From Numida meleagris (Eukaryota > Chordata > Aves > Galliformes > Numididae): DNA of 64,000 nt. The DNA is taken from NCBI RefSeq assembly GCF_002078875.1, contig NC_034409.1, positions 105,877,250 to 105,941,249 of the forward strand, given 5' to 3'. Positions 12,321 to 25,665 of the stretch are shown piece by piece. Each line of letters starts with the position of its first letter. The first letter of the stretch is position 1. The notes below the pieces were generated by a model. It was not told the DNA's origin. It ran no database searches and saw nothing but the letters and a program-made list of their open reading frames with translations. The position numbers and the translations under genes were made by a program.

Positions 12321-13731
12321 CTTTCATCTCACTAAGCCCTGCAGCACATGCACAAGCAGCCACTGACCCAGATCATGCATCTGCACCTACACAGTGATCT
12401 GACTCCCTTACACCTAACTAAGGGCCACACTGTAGTTTAGATTAAGCTTGTGATTTTCTGCCAGGTCCAGCAAGTTGAAGGTGTTGAACCCAGGAGCTGA
12501 CACAGCTTGGTGTAATCTAACTTTATCTGACAATACTAATGTCTTGCCTTCAGCTACAGTAAGCAAAGCTGAAGAAGTATCACAGCAACTGTCCTTTGGT
12601 GGGAAGAGATCAAGGAGAGGTCCTGAGCATGGTCAGACCTCAAGGGGAGCATAAGGCAGCTGAAGAAGCCATACTGTCTTCCATTGTGGGGGATAAGTAC
12701 CCCACCCTCAAAGAGCTCCTGTAAGCAGGGTCGTGCTCACTACTGTCTCACTGGAGTGATGGTTATGCTTTGGACTGTTGGTAACTAGGACCAAGGAAGA
12801 TATGAAGCCATAAGAAACACTGAGCTGCCAAAATACAGCAAAGGAGATGAAGCAAGAGATGACTGCAATGAGAAGAGAACTAGCAGAAAGAAAATAGGCT
12901 AGATTCAATCCTGAAAGGGAAAGAAACAGGGAGTTTAGAACTCTTCTTCTGCTTCCTGCCAAAAAACAAACCAAAAAAAGCCAAAAAAAAAAAAACAACC
13001 CAACAAAACTGCTGCTGGGATCAGGTGAAATAACCCTGCTTCTAGGTTCATTTCTGTCAGATGGGTCTATTCAGTGAACCTCCTTCAAGCAAACACTACA
13101 TGAATTCTCACATTTCCCCCACATGCAGCTTTTATATGAACACTCCATTCCATTTTTCCCCATGGGCATTTTCCATTGGATCTGTTTTGTGGTAAAGGCA
13201 ACAAATTGTTGCAAATAAAACAACACACAAACAAAAAAGTCCAAACAACATAGAGGCAGTTTGTGCAGTTCAAGTGTAGGGCAATGCAGTTCATTGACCT
13301 ATCATTCCCTGTCATTAGTGGTAAATTATTTAATGTTATCAAGGAAAATGCTTTAAACATACAATCATCTATTGTTTATCTCATGTTCTAAAAGTATGTG
13401 TCATGTTCAATATGTCCTAAATTCTTTCATTTTATCTGCATAGACACCAGCAGAAACAAACACCAGATGTGCACACCTACAAGTAATGTAATGGATTCAA
13501 CCCACTTCTGTCTTCCCTTTTGTTTTCAAGGAAGGAAAAGTGGAAAAAAGACTGCTGCTGTTCATCAGTAATCTCTTGGAAGATGCTTTGTACTTCTGGC
13601 ATTGCTCTTCCTTCGTTCCAGCTGTCCCCTTGCCTAGGGCTCCACTTCTCCTGCCCTGGCCAAACCATACCAAGAGAGAGCAGGCCAGCCTGCTCCACTT
13701 CCATTAGAGGCAGGGCTCCTGAGCTCTGTGG

Positions 13732-13755
13732 ATTTGGCATGGTATTTGGCATGGA
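13732..13755. repeat. 12-bp tandem duplication
   Basis: ATTTGGCATGG occurs at 13732-13742 and 13744-13754, a two-copy tandem repeat with a 12-bp unit. Confidence 0.85.
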
Positions 13756-15602
13756 TTTACTGATCCTTTAGAGTGACTGAAGGACATTGGCATGCTTGGA
13801 GGGATGTGTTTGCAACTGAGAACATGTGCAAGGAAATTACTTGTCCAAGTGCATCACAAACTCAGAAGATAACAGATGTGAGCATCTCAGACCTGAACAT
13901 GTGAGCATGAACAGCAAAGTCAATAACCCCAGAACTTGCCACCAGTGCCAAGCATGGAGTAAACACAGCATCCTCTGTTTCTGTTACTTTTTTCTCCATT
14001 CTGGAGACCAGGATATTTGGCTCGGAGTAAAACCAGGTTTCTACTGCCCCAGGAGGCCAGAGCAGGCAGCATTAGAACCTCCTTGTTTTCAGGCTGTTTT
14101 TTCTCCTCCCCATCTGCTCTGAGTCTGTGTCAACAGCCTGATAGAGATGTCCTCCTAAGCAACATGCACTGGGAGCACTTGGGAGCGGCTCCCAAACACT
14201 CCACCATTTGAAATCATCACCTTGCTTGAAAAGCTTAATGGGATGGCCTGGTTTCCAAGTGGGAAGCTTTGTCCATATGTAGGTTAGCAAGAGGGCAGGG
14301 AGGAAACAGGCCTTTACAGAAACAAAAATTCACTTACCCAGCAGTCACAACTGGGCAAGGTCACTCCCAGCACGTAAGAGGTAAAGCCTAACATAATAGG
14401 AGTTGATTTAATATAGAGAAGTGGACCGGGTCACTTGTCTCCAGCAAGAATCTGCTGCCTAGGCACAATGCTGTCACCCATCTGCAGTCCAAGGCAGGAC
14501 AGGTCTTCCTTGCAGTGACATGAGATGGGCACAGACATAATGCAGGCAGCTCACCAGGGATGAACAGGACAAGAGAAGAAAAAACAGTTCTTGGAAAACA
14601 AGAACTGAAACTTTTCCTCTGTGGACTAGTTTGGCAATTCATGCAATATATAATGTGAAACATAAAATGTGTTTCTCTCTTTTGACAACTGCTGCTCCAC
14701 ATGTCTGCTCAGATCTATTTCAGGCATCAGTACTTATTCGAGACAAATCACAGCTCAGTGTAGGTGTGTCAGGGATGATTCAGCAGAGAAGCATGCATTG
14801 CTGAAAAATGTACCTTGCCTATAGAAAACAGAAATGTTATATACCTCTTTCTAGCTAACTTACAGACATCTCCCCTCTTTTGCTTACACGAACACATAGT
14901 ATGGTTCTGCTCAGTGCAGTAATGAGCTGCTCCTGCCACTGGTGCCGTCAGCAATCCCGAAAGCATCACACAGCAGCATGAAAACACCAGTGTCTGTATA
15001 TGTTATAATACTTTCCTTGAACAGCATCAAATCTTTCCACAGATAAGAAGTGGGACAAGAGCAGTTTGGTGGACATAAACATCACAGCTAATGTTTACTT
15101 AGGTACACATATGTATGTATTTATATAAAGAACACTCAATAGCAATAGGCAAACATACTTAAGTGATGCCTTTCACATCAGGAAACCAACATATGAGTTT
15201 GAACAATCTGCTAGATTTTCACAGCTTGATTATTAAACCAAATTAACTCCTACAGTTACACAGTGTTCTTGCATGACACATCACACACACCCACATATAT
15301 ACAAATATTTACTCTCAAGAAGAGCTGACCTCTCACAATATATTCTGTACACATAAATTCCATACTGTTCCAATTTAAATGTAAAATATCACGTTTAAAA
15401 AGAAGAGCCTTGGGAAAACGTAATGAAAATAGCCATTACATCCACAAAAACACCATTACCCAAAATGGAGTTATGTTTGAAAGTGTCCTGTTTATTTAAA
15501 GCTCAAATTCTAAAAATAATTTCCACAGTTCTCTTTCTGTTTAGATAAAGTACTCAATTACTCAAGATGTTTATGGAACTAAAATGAACGTTGGCATTCT
15601 TT

Positions 15603-15619
15603 AAAAAAAAAAAAAAAAA
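15603..15619. repeat. poly(A)17 followed by CAA repeats
   Basis: Seventeen A are followed by CAACAACAA, a simple sequence. No retrocopy body is recognised on either side. Confidence 0.9.
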
Positions 15620-18388
15620 CAACAACATATTGTAACGACAACCAAAGATTTAGAAGCCATTTTAATTGCTGAAGCTGACCTTGTTTTATACAACGGGTCC
15701 TGGAGAAAGACAGGCTTTTAGTGGGGCAGTGATTTAGTACACCGAGTCTACTGTGAGATAAATAAGCAACAGTGCTACTATTTCCCAGTCTTTTGCCTCT
15801 GTGAAATCTCCACAAGCAGCATCATTAAATGGATCAAGTGTCATGGGGCATGGTGAGAGAAATATATACTTCCGCAGTTCAGTCTTCATTTGAAGATGCA
15901 GAGGGCTCATTTCTTCAATGGAGATGCAAGATAAAGTTGCTTTTGCCACTACCAAAATTAATTTAATGAGGTCCAGATGTGAAGAGAGTCGAAGCAGTCT
16001 CCTTGCCACACTGGAGATCTGGCAGAGGGTTCCAACTGATAAAAAAGCCTGAAAGCAACCCAAGATGTTTCCAGCATTTTAGGTCTATCCCGACAGGAGC
16101 TTTATCAAACAGCCTCACAGATCTTCTGACCAAACTGACAGGGAAGCTATTGCCATCTTATCTGCCAGGTAGTTTTCTGGAGGACAGATAGCATGACATC
16201 ATTTTTTCAGAGTTACAAAATTATAAGCTGCTCCCCTGACCTACATTCTGACCTGTTGTTGATATCTGCCTGTGTTTAATAAAGACATAGTGCCTTCCCT
16301 CAGGGCAATCACAGGACTAAGGATGAAATACATAGGTCAGTCTGGGCTCTAGAGCATTCCCAGAAGAGTAGTTGACATTCCCAGAGAGGTATTTGAAGCT
16401 TGTCATATGGCTTGTGCTAGAATCGGACGACAAGAGCTCTGGGCAAACACCGTTACAATGAAATAATGGGTTTTTCAGATCCATTTAAAAATGAAGATGA
16501 GCAAAAGCAACCAAGAAAAAGTCCCACATTCAGGAAGTGAAATTGTCAGCAGCAGCTCTAGAAATGACCTTTTGTTTTTATTGCTGTTGTTGGTAACATC
16601 ACAAGTGACACTGTTGGAGCTCCCCTTTGTAGCTGACACCAAAGGAGCCATGAAGCCTGACCACTGGCTCCAGCACACACATACCCATGATCACCTATAG
16701 TGGCCAGCCACTCTGCCAGCTGCAGAAAGAAGCAGCAAGTGAGCACAAACCATCTCCAGGCCACCCTTCCCCTCATTTAAAATTCCAGATTAATAAGCAC
16801 TTCACACAGAAGGGAAAATTCATAACTGTGACTCATAGGATTATTATTTTTTGTTTATAAGACACACCTACTAATTTTACTTTGGATACGGGCACATATC
16901 ATGAACCACAGGCACGTGACCAGCATCAGTAACACTACTGTTGCACATAACACAACTTGATTAATCAATCGAATGTTTCTCAGAATTTGCAGGGAATTGG
17001 CAGCCTCTTAGTGTGTTATTAGATAGCTACCTAACACAGGAGAAAGAGGTTTCAGGAAGGGTCTCTGGTGGTGCCTTAGACCAGGAGAAGTGCAGAACTG
17101 GGGTTTTTGAAAGCTGCTGTGAAGCTAGGGGCAGGCACTGTCCTTAGCCAGTGCCCGCAAGTACTGTGACACCGGTGGGAGTCCCTCAGCAGATGGGAGC
17201 GGGTGTTGGAACCAAGGCATCTGTAGCTGCAAAAAATAAATCCCAGCTGGCATTTTGTACCCAGCTTTTCATCCGGCAAGATCACAGGGCACTCCGCAAG
17301 CTGGTTCAGGTCCAGAGAGCATGCAGCCCCATATGATGGGGAAGGCTGCCTGTTGGATCTATCCTTTGCAGAGACAAAGCACTCCAGCAGAGTAGGACCA
17401 TCAAGTGGGTGGGAAGGCGCCTGCTGCCAGAATGTAAATGAGAATCAGACCCAACAGCCTTTACACAGCACAGTCACCCTCTGCAGCAGTGCAGAGCCAA
17501 ATGAGAAGGCTATCCAACTGAAATAACAGGGATTTAGGCAACCAGAACATCTGAAAGCAACAATATGACCAGTTGGATCAAGGCAAGGACTAATGCCTAG
17601 AGATATGCCAGACCCAAAGAAAGAATGGAAAAAAAACCCACAGTAATAGCACAAAAATCATGACCCAAAGCTCAAGTCTCGAACTTTCTAAAACTAAATA
17701 CTATTCTGTTAATTCAGTTTATTAACTCAAAATGCATATTGTGGTCATCATTTTTCCCATGAACACAAGGTCTAAAAACATGTCATGTTGCAGAGAGCAC
17801 AGACATCTGTGCAGCGAGCCACCTACCTCAGCTCCCAGAAAACAGCATCAGCTGCTCTATGACTCCTAGTGTGATGTTGGAGTTGGCCACCTCGCCCTGG
17901 CACTACATTGCAAAGCCTCTCCTGAGACCCTTCACAAAACCATTTGTCCAGGTTCCCACCAGAAGCTGGAGGTCAGACTGCCACCTAATCAAATCTCTTT
18001 CCCCCTTTTTATCTTCCCTCTGAAATGAAGCGGTAGAGGAAAGCTTGGATGGCAGTTGTGGGGCAACCTGAAGATGTTTAATGGAGGGAGCTCAACAGGA
18101 GAATCCACCTTGGTGCAGAAGGGAGACAGTGGAGCTAAAGGCTCTGGTGCATCGCTCTTGAGGGTCTTCATTGAGATTGCCCCTTAGCATGGCCAAGCCT
18201 TCAAACTGCTTCATCCTTGGTGCTAGCTTCTCTATTAAGCTTGGAAAACCCAACGTAAAGAGGTAGTGTATCAGCCCATCTGGCCCAGGCAGTGAGCTGT
18301 CAGATGGCCGGCTCATCACTCTAAGCACGAAAGGACATGAGCTATTGATGAGGCCCCATCTCATGTAACTGCTGCATTCTTTATATGG

Positions 18389-18404
18389 AAAAAAAAAAAA
18401 AAAA
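18389..18404. repeat. poly(A)16
   Basis: An uninterrupted run of 16 A in otherwise unique DNA. Confidence 0.9.
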
Positions 18405-19079
18405 GCCCAGCGGAGAGAAACAGTATTAAAGGAAAAAAAGTAGAGACACAAGGCACATAGCTAAGCATGGGAAAACCTGCGCATCACAAAGATCAACATC
18501 CCACCATACACCTGTGAGAAACTGTCTTGTGAGTTTCTAGCCATCTCCTCCCCCGGCCTTCCCATCCTCTCCAGAAGGGAAATCCATTGCACATATTCCT
18601 CTGTTAGGGCCAGAGCTGAGGAGTTCCTGCTCACCACAGTCCCACATTCTCCTGAGTTCAGACGAAGTGAGAAACCAGGCCTGAGGTGTTGACAAGATAC
18701 AGTGTAGCTGGAAGCTATAAAAAGTCAGAAGGGAAACACCAGGAAGAAATCACCAAGGAAGGCAGCAGTGCCCTGCTGAGGCTCTGGGAAGGCAAAGTTG
18801 GCCTGCGAAGCCGGACAAGCCCTATGGCAACTGCTAAATGGGGCTCTACAACCTCTGCAGCATATTTCTACCCACAGCCTTGAATCTGCATTACCCAGCA
18901 GTGCCAGCAAAGACCCACTGCCCTCAACTGGTGTAGCTTCAACATGGGAAATGTACTTAAGGGTCTCCATGTAGGACTGCAGTCATTTGCAGTAAATGTT
19001 GGTTGCCCAAATCCAAATCCCTGCTGGCAACCCAGTGATCTCCATATATATCGTATATATCTACATATGTATTTTTGCC

Positions 19080-19097
19080 TTTTTTTTTTTTTTTTTT
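19080..19097. repeat. poly(T)18
   Basis: An uninterrupted run of 18 T. The adjacent DNA resembles no known retroposed gene. Confidence 0.9.
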
Positions 19098-22000
19098 GCC
19101 AAATCCAGCATGAAGAGAGCAAGTCTCATTGTATTTTATTTCTGGAGATTATTGACGTCATTCCTCGTGAAAGAAACAAGCTCAGCCAAATTATACACAT
19201 CCCTCCTTTCCTTGGAGGCCTGGTATAATAGGGATGCAAAAAACGCCTCATTGAATATGTCTGAAAATAACAAACGTCTTCCAACCTGTTGTTCCACTTG
19301 TTCATTCTGTGGCATCATAACGGAGCAAATAATAGCATACCAAGGGAGATAAAAACACCTCTGAGCACCACTTAACACAGTGATTGGATGTTATTCTTAT
19401 GAAATATGCTGGTTAAGCAGAGAAAAGTGGCAGGGTGGAAGCTTCTTGGAAACCCACGGGCGGCCAAAGCAACAGGTCCAGGCTCAGCTGGCCTTGCTCC
19501 TGTTGTTGTAGAATAGGATTGACACGTTGCATACTGCGTAGGTAATTACAGCCACTTAACCCTTGTTTGCATTCCACACAATGCAGCCAAGTTATAAATA
19601 TAATTACCTTCTTTTCTAGAGCAGTTTTGCAGGTTAACCTCCCACCAGATAAGCAGTTAACTCTCCAGTTAAAAGATTAATATTTAAAAGAGCTCAATTC
19701 ACAGCCAAACCCAGGGTTCAGATCTCTGAAGGAGCACTGAAGCAGAAAACCGCGAGTGCCCAGTTTTGTTGCAGAGGGCCAGCAGAACACGCTGTACCCC
19801 AAACAACCAAACAGCACCAGAAACTGAGAAAAAAGTCGCCAAACAAAGAGCAAAGCAGGATTAGGCATGGGAAAACATAGGATGAATATTAGAAAAGGCC
19901 TATGCCGTCAGCTCATTAACAGAAACTGAGTTTTCCAGTTAGCTGGGGACAACTCTGTAACTCGTCCTAACTCAGGCCTGGACTGACATAGCTGGCAGCA
20001 GCTGGGGTAGAGACAGGGCAAACTGATGGGAACTTTCCATCCCAAGTTTCATGTGCTGATGTAAGTCAGTGCAAGACCACTGAAGCTAGCAGAAGCTGTG
20101 TCTATTTATATCACCTGCAGATCTGGCTGATGAATCATGCACTGCTGTGGTTGGAAAATACTGTCTCACCAGGAAAATCCCACTTTCAGTAACACAAAAT
20201 CTGAATGACAAGGGATAGAGTTCCCTGCCATCTCCATAGCAAGCCTTCTTAAATTTAGGTGGGGCAATGTCTGCAACAATGAGAACTCACACCAATTCCT
20301 CAATGACTCTTCAGCTCAATTGACACTGTCAAAACATTTCTTACTAGGCCTTTCCTACTGACCTTTCTTTTCTTCTGAGATACCCTATGCCTCTCCTTCC
20401 TCCAAGCTCTTATCTCCTTGCACATGTTCTGCCTCTCAAGAGAATAACCATAACAAACTGTGATTTATGTCCAACTTGGAAAATGTGATGACGTCCAGGG
20501 TTCCATTTGAATTCCTTCATGTTTGCAAAGTTTATACGCTGCCCTCAAAGCTGCCAAAGCATTCAGAGCAGGAAGTCAGCAGAAAAAGAAAGATAAGGGG
20601 ACTGCTGGGGCTACAACAAATCCTCTACCATGTGTTTTGTTTTCTTGCCTTTTCATGCTTTAAAACTAACAAAAAAAGGATCTTCCTCAGCTTCTATTTC
20701 CCTCCCTTCCCCCCCTAAAGAACAACACCCTAAACCAGAATTGTGTTTTCTTAATGAAAATTAAGACAAGGAAGGGAGGCATCTTGAGAGCACAGAGTGT
20801 TTATATTTGATATAAAACATATTTTTTGAAGTGACCCTTGAACTTTTACATGGCCTGGGAGCCTTGAGCTCTACAGAGCGAGCCTATGTGTCCATGCAAC
20901 TTCTCTAATATTAGTCTGTTTCTGCCATTTCCTCACACTCAGCCTTTTCCTCACGCCCCCAGTTTTACTTTCTGGCTATGCCATGATTCCAGTAAGTCTG
21001 AACACCTCTGGGGTCCAGGAACTCCCTCCGACCTTGCAATTGCGAGGTACAGCAGGGACCAGACCAGAGGTCCTCTGAGAGGAGAAAGGGGTCTTCCTTT
21101 GGGTGGTCTAAGAGAAGGAAAAGACAATGACATTTTTGTTAATATTTTGCACTGCAAAAGCAAACATTTCAACTCTGTACTCACCAGTAACTCAGTCTGA
21201 GCAATTTTGCCAGTACGGGACAGTCAAGTGGCACCTTGTTATTTTTTTTAATGAGGTGGAGATCTTTTTGTGGGCACAATATGTGGGCACTGGGCATTTC
21301 CCAGTGCAAACCAAACAATAACTTGACTAAAGCAGGTAGGATATTCACTGAACTCACATGGAAAGACCTTCAGGTCATGTATCCAGGCCTGATACCATAC
21401 AGCCCAAAATTTCCTTCTTGCAGGGTGCACCAAGGCCACCCACCTGCCAGTCTTTAACACCACCGATGCCACAGCCTTTGTCCCTATAGCAGGAGCAAAC
21501 TCTGCTGCAACAACTCCGACAACAGAGATCCCACAAGAGACCAAGGCCACGGCAGAAGAGAGCATTGGTTAGCCTAAAGGCACACCTGCAGTAACAGGGA
21601 AAAATAATGGATACAACCAGGAAGCACCCTGTGATGGAAGCCCAAGTGCTTATCTCAAGAGGCCAACACGAGAACCATATCAAGTGTATTACTAGGTTGT
21701 ACCCACTGTTGTACACACCCTTCTGCCCTTGGTTGGACACTTGCCAGTTGGCTTGATAGAAGAAACTCAGATATAAATGGCTTCAAGAAGTTTTCCACAA
21801 CCATTCCCATTCCAAAGGTTCCTAATCACAGGGTATTTTTTCTGTACAAATAAAGTTTTCTTCCAAAATATGGTTGTTTGCAGGGAAATGAAATGCATCA
21901 CAAACATGCTCACAATTTGTGAATATTCATTCATACGCATATTTCTAGTAATGCTCATTGCAGCCCTCCTTACAGCTCCTTGCAGGTCTGGTGAATCACA

Positions 22001-22404
22001 CTCTATAAACAACAAACACTCAAGCAATAGTCATGCTGAACAGTGCATGACTAACACACAGGCAGAAGTTTATTCACAAAGTGTATGCAAATAGCAAACA
22101 CATCTGTAAGCAGCAGCACTTAATTCAGGACAATTTGCAAACAAAAAAAGGGGTTAAGTCTGTCACGCTGATTGCTTACAGAAAGTAGATCACTCACCCT
22201 TAGTCATTTGCATCTCTTTGCAAATCCTACTGGCACAGAATACATCAGGCCCTTTCATTTGTTTTCCACTCCTCATTTTCCAGATGTTCAAGTCAGACTT
22301 GTTTTCTGCAGGGTTTTTTGTGGGTTTTTTTTGACGACTTCTCAGCCAGATAATGAAATCCACTAAGGACACTACTTCACAGCTGGACAACTATCCAGGC
22401 TCTG

Positions 22405-22429
22405 AAAACTAACTATAAAAACTAACTAT
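22405..22429. repeat. 12-bp tandem duplication, AAAACTAACTAT
   Basis: Two adjacent copies of AAAACTAACTAT separated by at most one base. Confidence 0.85.
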
Positions 22430-24360
22430 ATCCAATTTATTTTTTTCAGCTATGAAGCATATAAGTGCATGATGATTTTCCAGAGAAGAATTTGTCCTGT
22501 TGGTACTCTTTTTTAGCAGTAAGGCAAGGAAAATACTGAGAGTCAGCTGCAGAATCCAACAACAAAGCAAACCATTTGTTCATCAGAGATGCAAGCGGAG
22601 CAGTGCTCTTCAACAAGCTCTCATTGAGTGGACTCAGTGAAAAACCCTGTGCTCATGCTCGGGAAGAGGAAACTATAAAACCAACAAATCTGTAACAGGT
22701 CAGAACTAAAACTGAGATATATTCCCCTCCCCTTCAGTGAAAAAAAAGTATTTAAATATTGTAATATTGCCCAAACCACTTCACAACTGGACACAAAAAT
22801 TTCAGAAACACTAGCCCTGATTTAACTTCCCCAAAAGACAAACTCCCATAAACCTCTTTCATTTGAGACTGGAGCAGTAACATCTGTAGTCCATCAATAT
22901 GAGCTTAATTTAGTCTTCAAATTATGTTATAGAAATTTTGACTGGTAAGCATCCTAGTGTTACTGCTTTCTTTCTTCTTTTATGATGTCTTCTCAATGCT
23001 TAACTTAAGCACTGACTGAAGTATGTGCTACTTACGTGCATGATAACCACGTTAAGCATCCATGCACTCTCCTATACCATGGAAGATGATATAGAAGCAT
23101 ACTTGCACCTTACTCTTTGATTCAGACCCGTTACCCCAGAACATTAGCTAAAGGATGCCTTTCAAGGCTGCTGTAAGTTCCACCATTTACTTTATAGGAA
23201 CTTGTCCCTTTCCTTGGATTTAGGATGTTACTGTAGATTGCCCTTTCATCAGAAAAGAAGTGAACAGCTTTTAAAAGTAGTTGCTGTGAATACTGCACAT
23301 CTGTCTTATTACAAGCTCCTTGGTGTACAATCGAAGCCCCACAGCTTTCCCGTGCTGCAGATGAATAGCCATAAGCTTCCTTTGATTCTGACTTGGTTAA
23401 CACTCCTACGACAGGATGGGATGAAGAGGCATGCACACTTTCAAGGCCTGTTATTTCCAGGAATCTTTTGTGAGCTGTGCTGCTGGTCAACATCTTGCTT
23501 ACGCCCTCAGCACCCAAGGAGTGGCAGTAGTCACACAGCCAAGGTCTCAACAGCTTCTACAGCTGGAAGAAAAGTGTGGTAAATTTGTATCCCTCATCCC
23601 TAGTGTTGGCTTTCCTTTATCTCCACCACCACTGGAGCTGGTAGTCTTCACTGTCACTATAGATTAACCTGGGTTTCAGTGTCACTATGGTTTCCATTAG
23701 TTGACTTGTACTTCTAATTTCAGTGTACACCTCAATACACAATAGCTAGTGATAGCAGGTTCTGCTCCCTCGCCTCACTGAATCTGTCGTAGTTGCATCT
23801 TTAAAAACAAGAAGTGATGATCAGGGGAAGCCTTTCTCCCCAGAGACTCACTTTTAATTACCAACTGTTAAATAAAGCTGTTCTCACTCCTTTAAGCTAC
23901 TGGAACACATACCTAATTGGGCAGTACACCATGTACTGATAAATAACCTGGTAATGGAGACATTAGGAAAGAGAGATGCTAAGTTTGGGCACAGACATAT
24001 TCTTTTGGAAAAGGTACTACATCATTACATGTCAGGTAAATGTTACTTTATGTGGTCCAGAAGTGCTAATAAAAAGACTGTGTATAAACTAAATGTTTTT
24101 ATTTATGACAGGTTTAGGAAAATCAGCAGATTAGAAGTATCAGGGACAGACTGTTTATTTTTTGCCTCTCAAAAAATGTGACTGTTGACACTCACGGACC
24201 ATTTACATAAGCATTGTAATGCTTATGGTTCCCTGCACTGGCCAGGTGTAGGTCTAGAGCAGAAGAATGGGGACACAGCTGTGTCCTGTCATTTGCTGTC
24301 CAGTGCTCCCCACCACTGAGCGTGGAGAAAATGCCGAGCACTTGGAAAACAGCAAACCAT

Positions 24361-24437
24361 GTGGGGATAAGTTCATGGTTGGACTCGATGATCTTAGTGG
24401 TTTTTTCCAATCTTAAAGATACTGTGATTCTATGATC
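24361..24437 (+). mobile_element. CR1 LINE, terminal ~77 bp
   Basis: It carries the CR1 3' terminus 'ggttggactcgatgatctt', 'ttttttccaatcttaaag' and the octamer-like tail GTGATTCTATGATCGTG. The same 3'-end type recurs at 46677, 50870, 53328, 56168 and 61246. There is no coding part, and the left edge is uncertain by about 15 bp. Confidence 0.8.
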
Positions 24438-24841
24438 GTGGGCAACAGGAAAATATAGCTTCATACAAGCACTGCTTAAGCTCTGGTTCTGAGCATTTCA
24501 GGCCCGATCTTCACAGAAGCCAGTGTTTTAAAGAAGGAAACCACAGGTGCAGCTGAAGGCAGAGAGGTGAGTGCAATGAGGTACAAGACTAGTTCAACAC
24601 AGGTGGATCACTCTTGTGAAATCTGGCAGCTTATTTTTGAGGTACGAGCTTTGCAGTAAATCTTTCCTCTTGGGTTCCAAAAAGGCTGCAGGGTAGCGTA
24701 TGAATGTACCTAGAAACAGCAGAGGTTGATGCATGAATTTTGAAATGGGTGAAGCTCTGGCTGAGGGGACAAGGTCCCAGGCAGTGATAAATGGAGAACA
24801 GTTAGAGTAACAGAGGTACTTCCTCGGGACTGCTTCCAAGA
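24438..24841. other. unannotated DNA between two CR1 copies
   Basis: Nothing recognised. The stretch separates a young-looking CR1 end from a much more decayed CR1-like relic. Confidence 0.45.
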
Positions 24842-25665
24842 CTGATCTTACTTAATATTTTTCCTCATAGCATTGGCTCAGAACGTCAGCATGTGCTAAT
24901 AGAATTTGATGATGACACAAAACTGGGAAGAAACATCAATTCAGAGGATTAGAGTATGTTGTATGAGGACTTTGTGAACCAAAGTAACAGAAAAAGGAGG
25001 AAACTCAGTAGCATAAAAACAAGTTCATACACCAGGGAATTACTTCATTTTTACTATAAGCAAGGAACTCATCAGCTAGCAACAATAGAGCTTTTTCCCC
25101 TGAGCTAAGGGCAGTTATGAACAATAACATGATGCAGCTGTAAAGAGAGAACTTCAGCCTTAAAACGTTTTAAAAGTGTCTCTGCTATCAATACGTCACA
25201 AAGGGAAATAGTAATACTACTGTACAAGGTTTGGTTAGCTCCCATTTGCAATAGCAGGTACAACAGTAGGTTCCCCATTCTCAAGTGACATGAATTCCCA
25301 AGAGACACAGAGTGGGATTAGAGGAAAGTTATCAGGATTATCACATGAAAAACAAAGTCTGCATTACAAGAATATATATGCTAATAGCTTATGCTAGCAA
25401 AACAAAAACTCCAAAGAAAGGCACTTACACAAGAACAACTTTACCGTAAGAACAGATGGATGCACACCAGCCACTGACACATTTAGACTGTAAGTTAGAA
25501 GAAATGTCTAAATCACTGGTGTAATCACAATCTGGAAAAACTCCCTTGGGATGATGGAGTCTAACAACCCACCTACTCTTAATGTGGAGTTTGAGTTATG
25601 AAAGGGAGCATACGACAAGGTTACCTGGACTAGGTGACTCAAGAAGTCCTTTCTAATCACTTGTC
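24842..25665 (+). mobile_element. decayed CR1-like LINE relic
   Basis: A very diverged CR1/L3-type fragment. The best landmark is the reverse-transcriptase motif C, readable as FDDDTKLG (from about 24905; CR1 usually has FADDTKLG). Further on, 'ctactgtacaaggtttggttag' in part corresponds to the CR1 'lyraLVR' region. The 25290-25350 stretch resembles the 'gtgggattagaggaaag' part of the C-terminal ORF. Near 25620-25660, 'cctggactaggtgactcaag' and 'tcctttctaatc' mimic a CR1 3' terminus. Stops and indels fill every frame. The order of landmarks is right for one element on the + strand, but each match is weak, so an older LINE family is equally possible. Confidence 0.5.

Larger units (their letters stand above)
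12321..18388. other. unannotated, repeat-poor DNA
   Basis: Six kilobases without any recognised CR1, LTR, RNA gene or conserved protein. Only simple tracts stand out: an A-rich stretch near 12961-12997, a 12-bp tandem duplication at 13732-13755, AT-rich TATG/TATA wording around 15110-15310 and a 17-A run at 15603-15619. Frames up to about 110 codons exist on both strands without recognisable products. Confidence 0.5.
18405..24360. other. unannotated, repeat-poor DNA
   Basis: A second six-kilobase stretch with no recognised transposon or gene. It contains a poly(T) run at 19080-19097 and a 12-bp tandem duplication at 22405-22429. A weak candidate terminal exon at 21424-21572 is discussed as a finding only. 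The longer frames (up to 139 codons at 23131-23550) overlap on opposite strands and show no family resemblance. Confidence 0.5.

Noticed and set aside
18092..18451. A 119-codon reverse-strand frame with PGPDGL, reminiscent of LINE reverse transcriptases
   Set aside because: Only a few residues resemble the motif, the following wording does not continue into reverse-transcriptase blocks, and the start lies in a poly(A) tract.
15603..19097. Long poly(A)/poly(T) runs as tails of processed pseudogenes
   Set aside because: No retrocopy body or flanking target-site duplication is visible beside any of the three runs.
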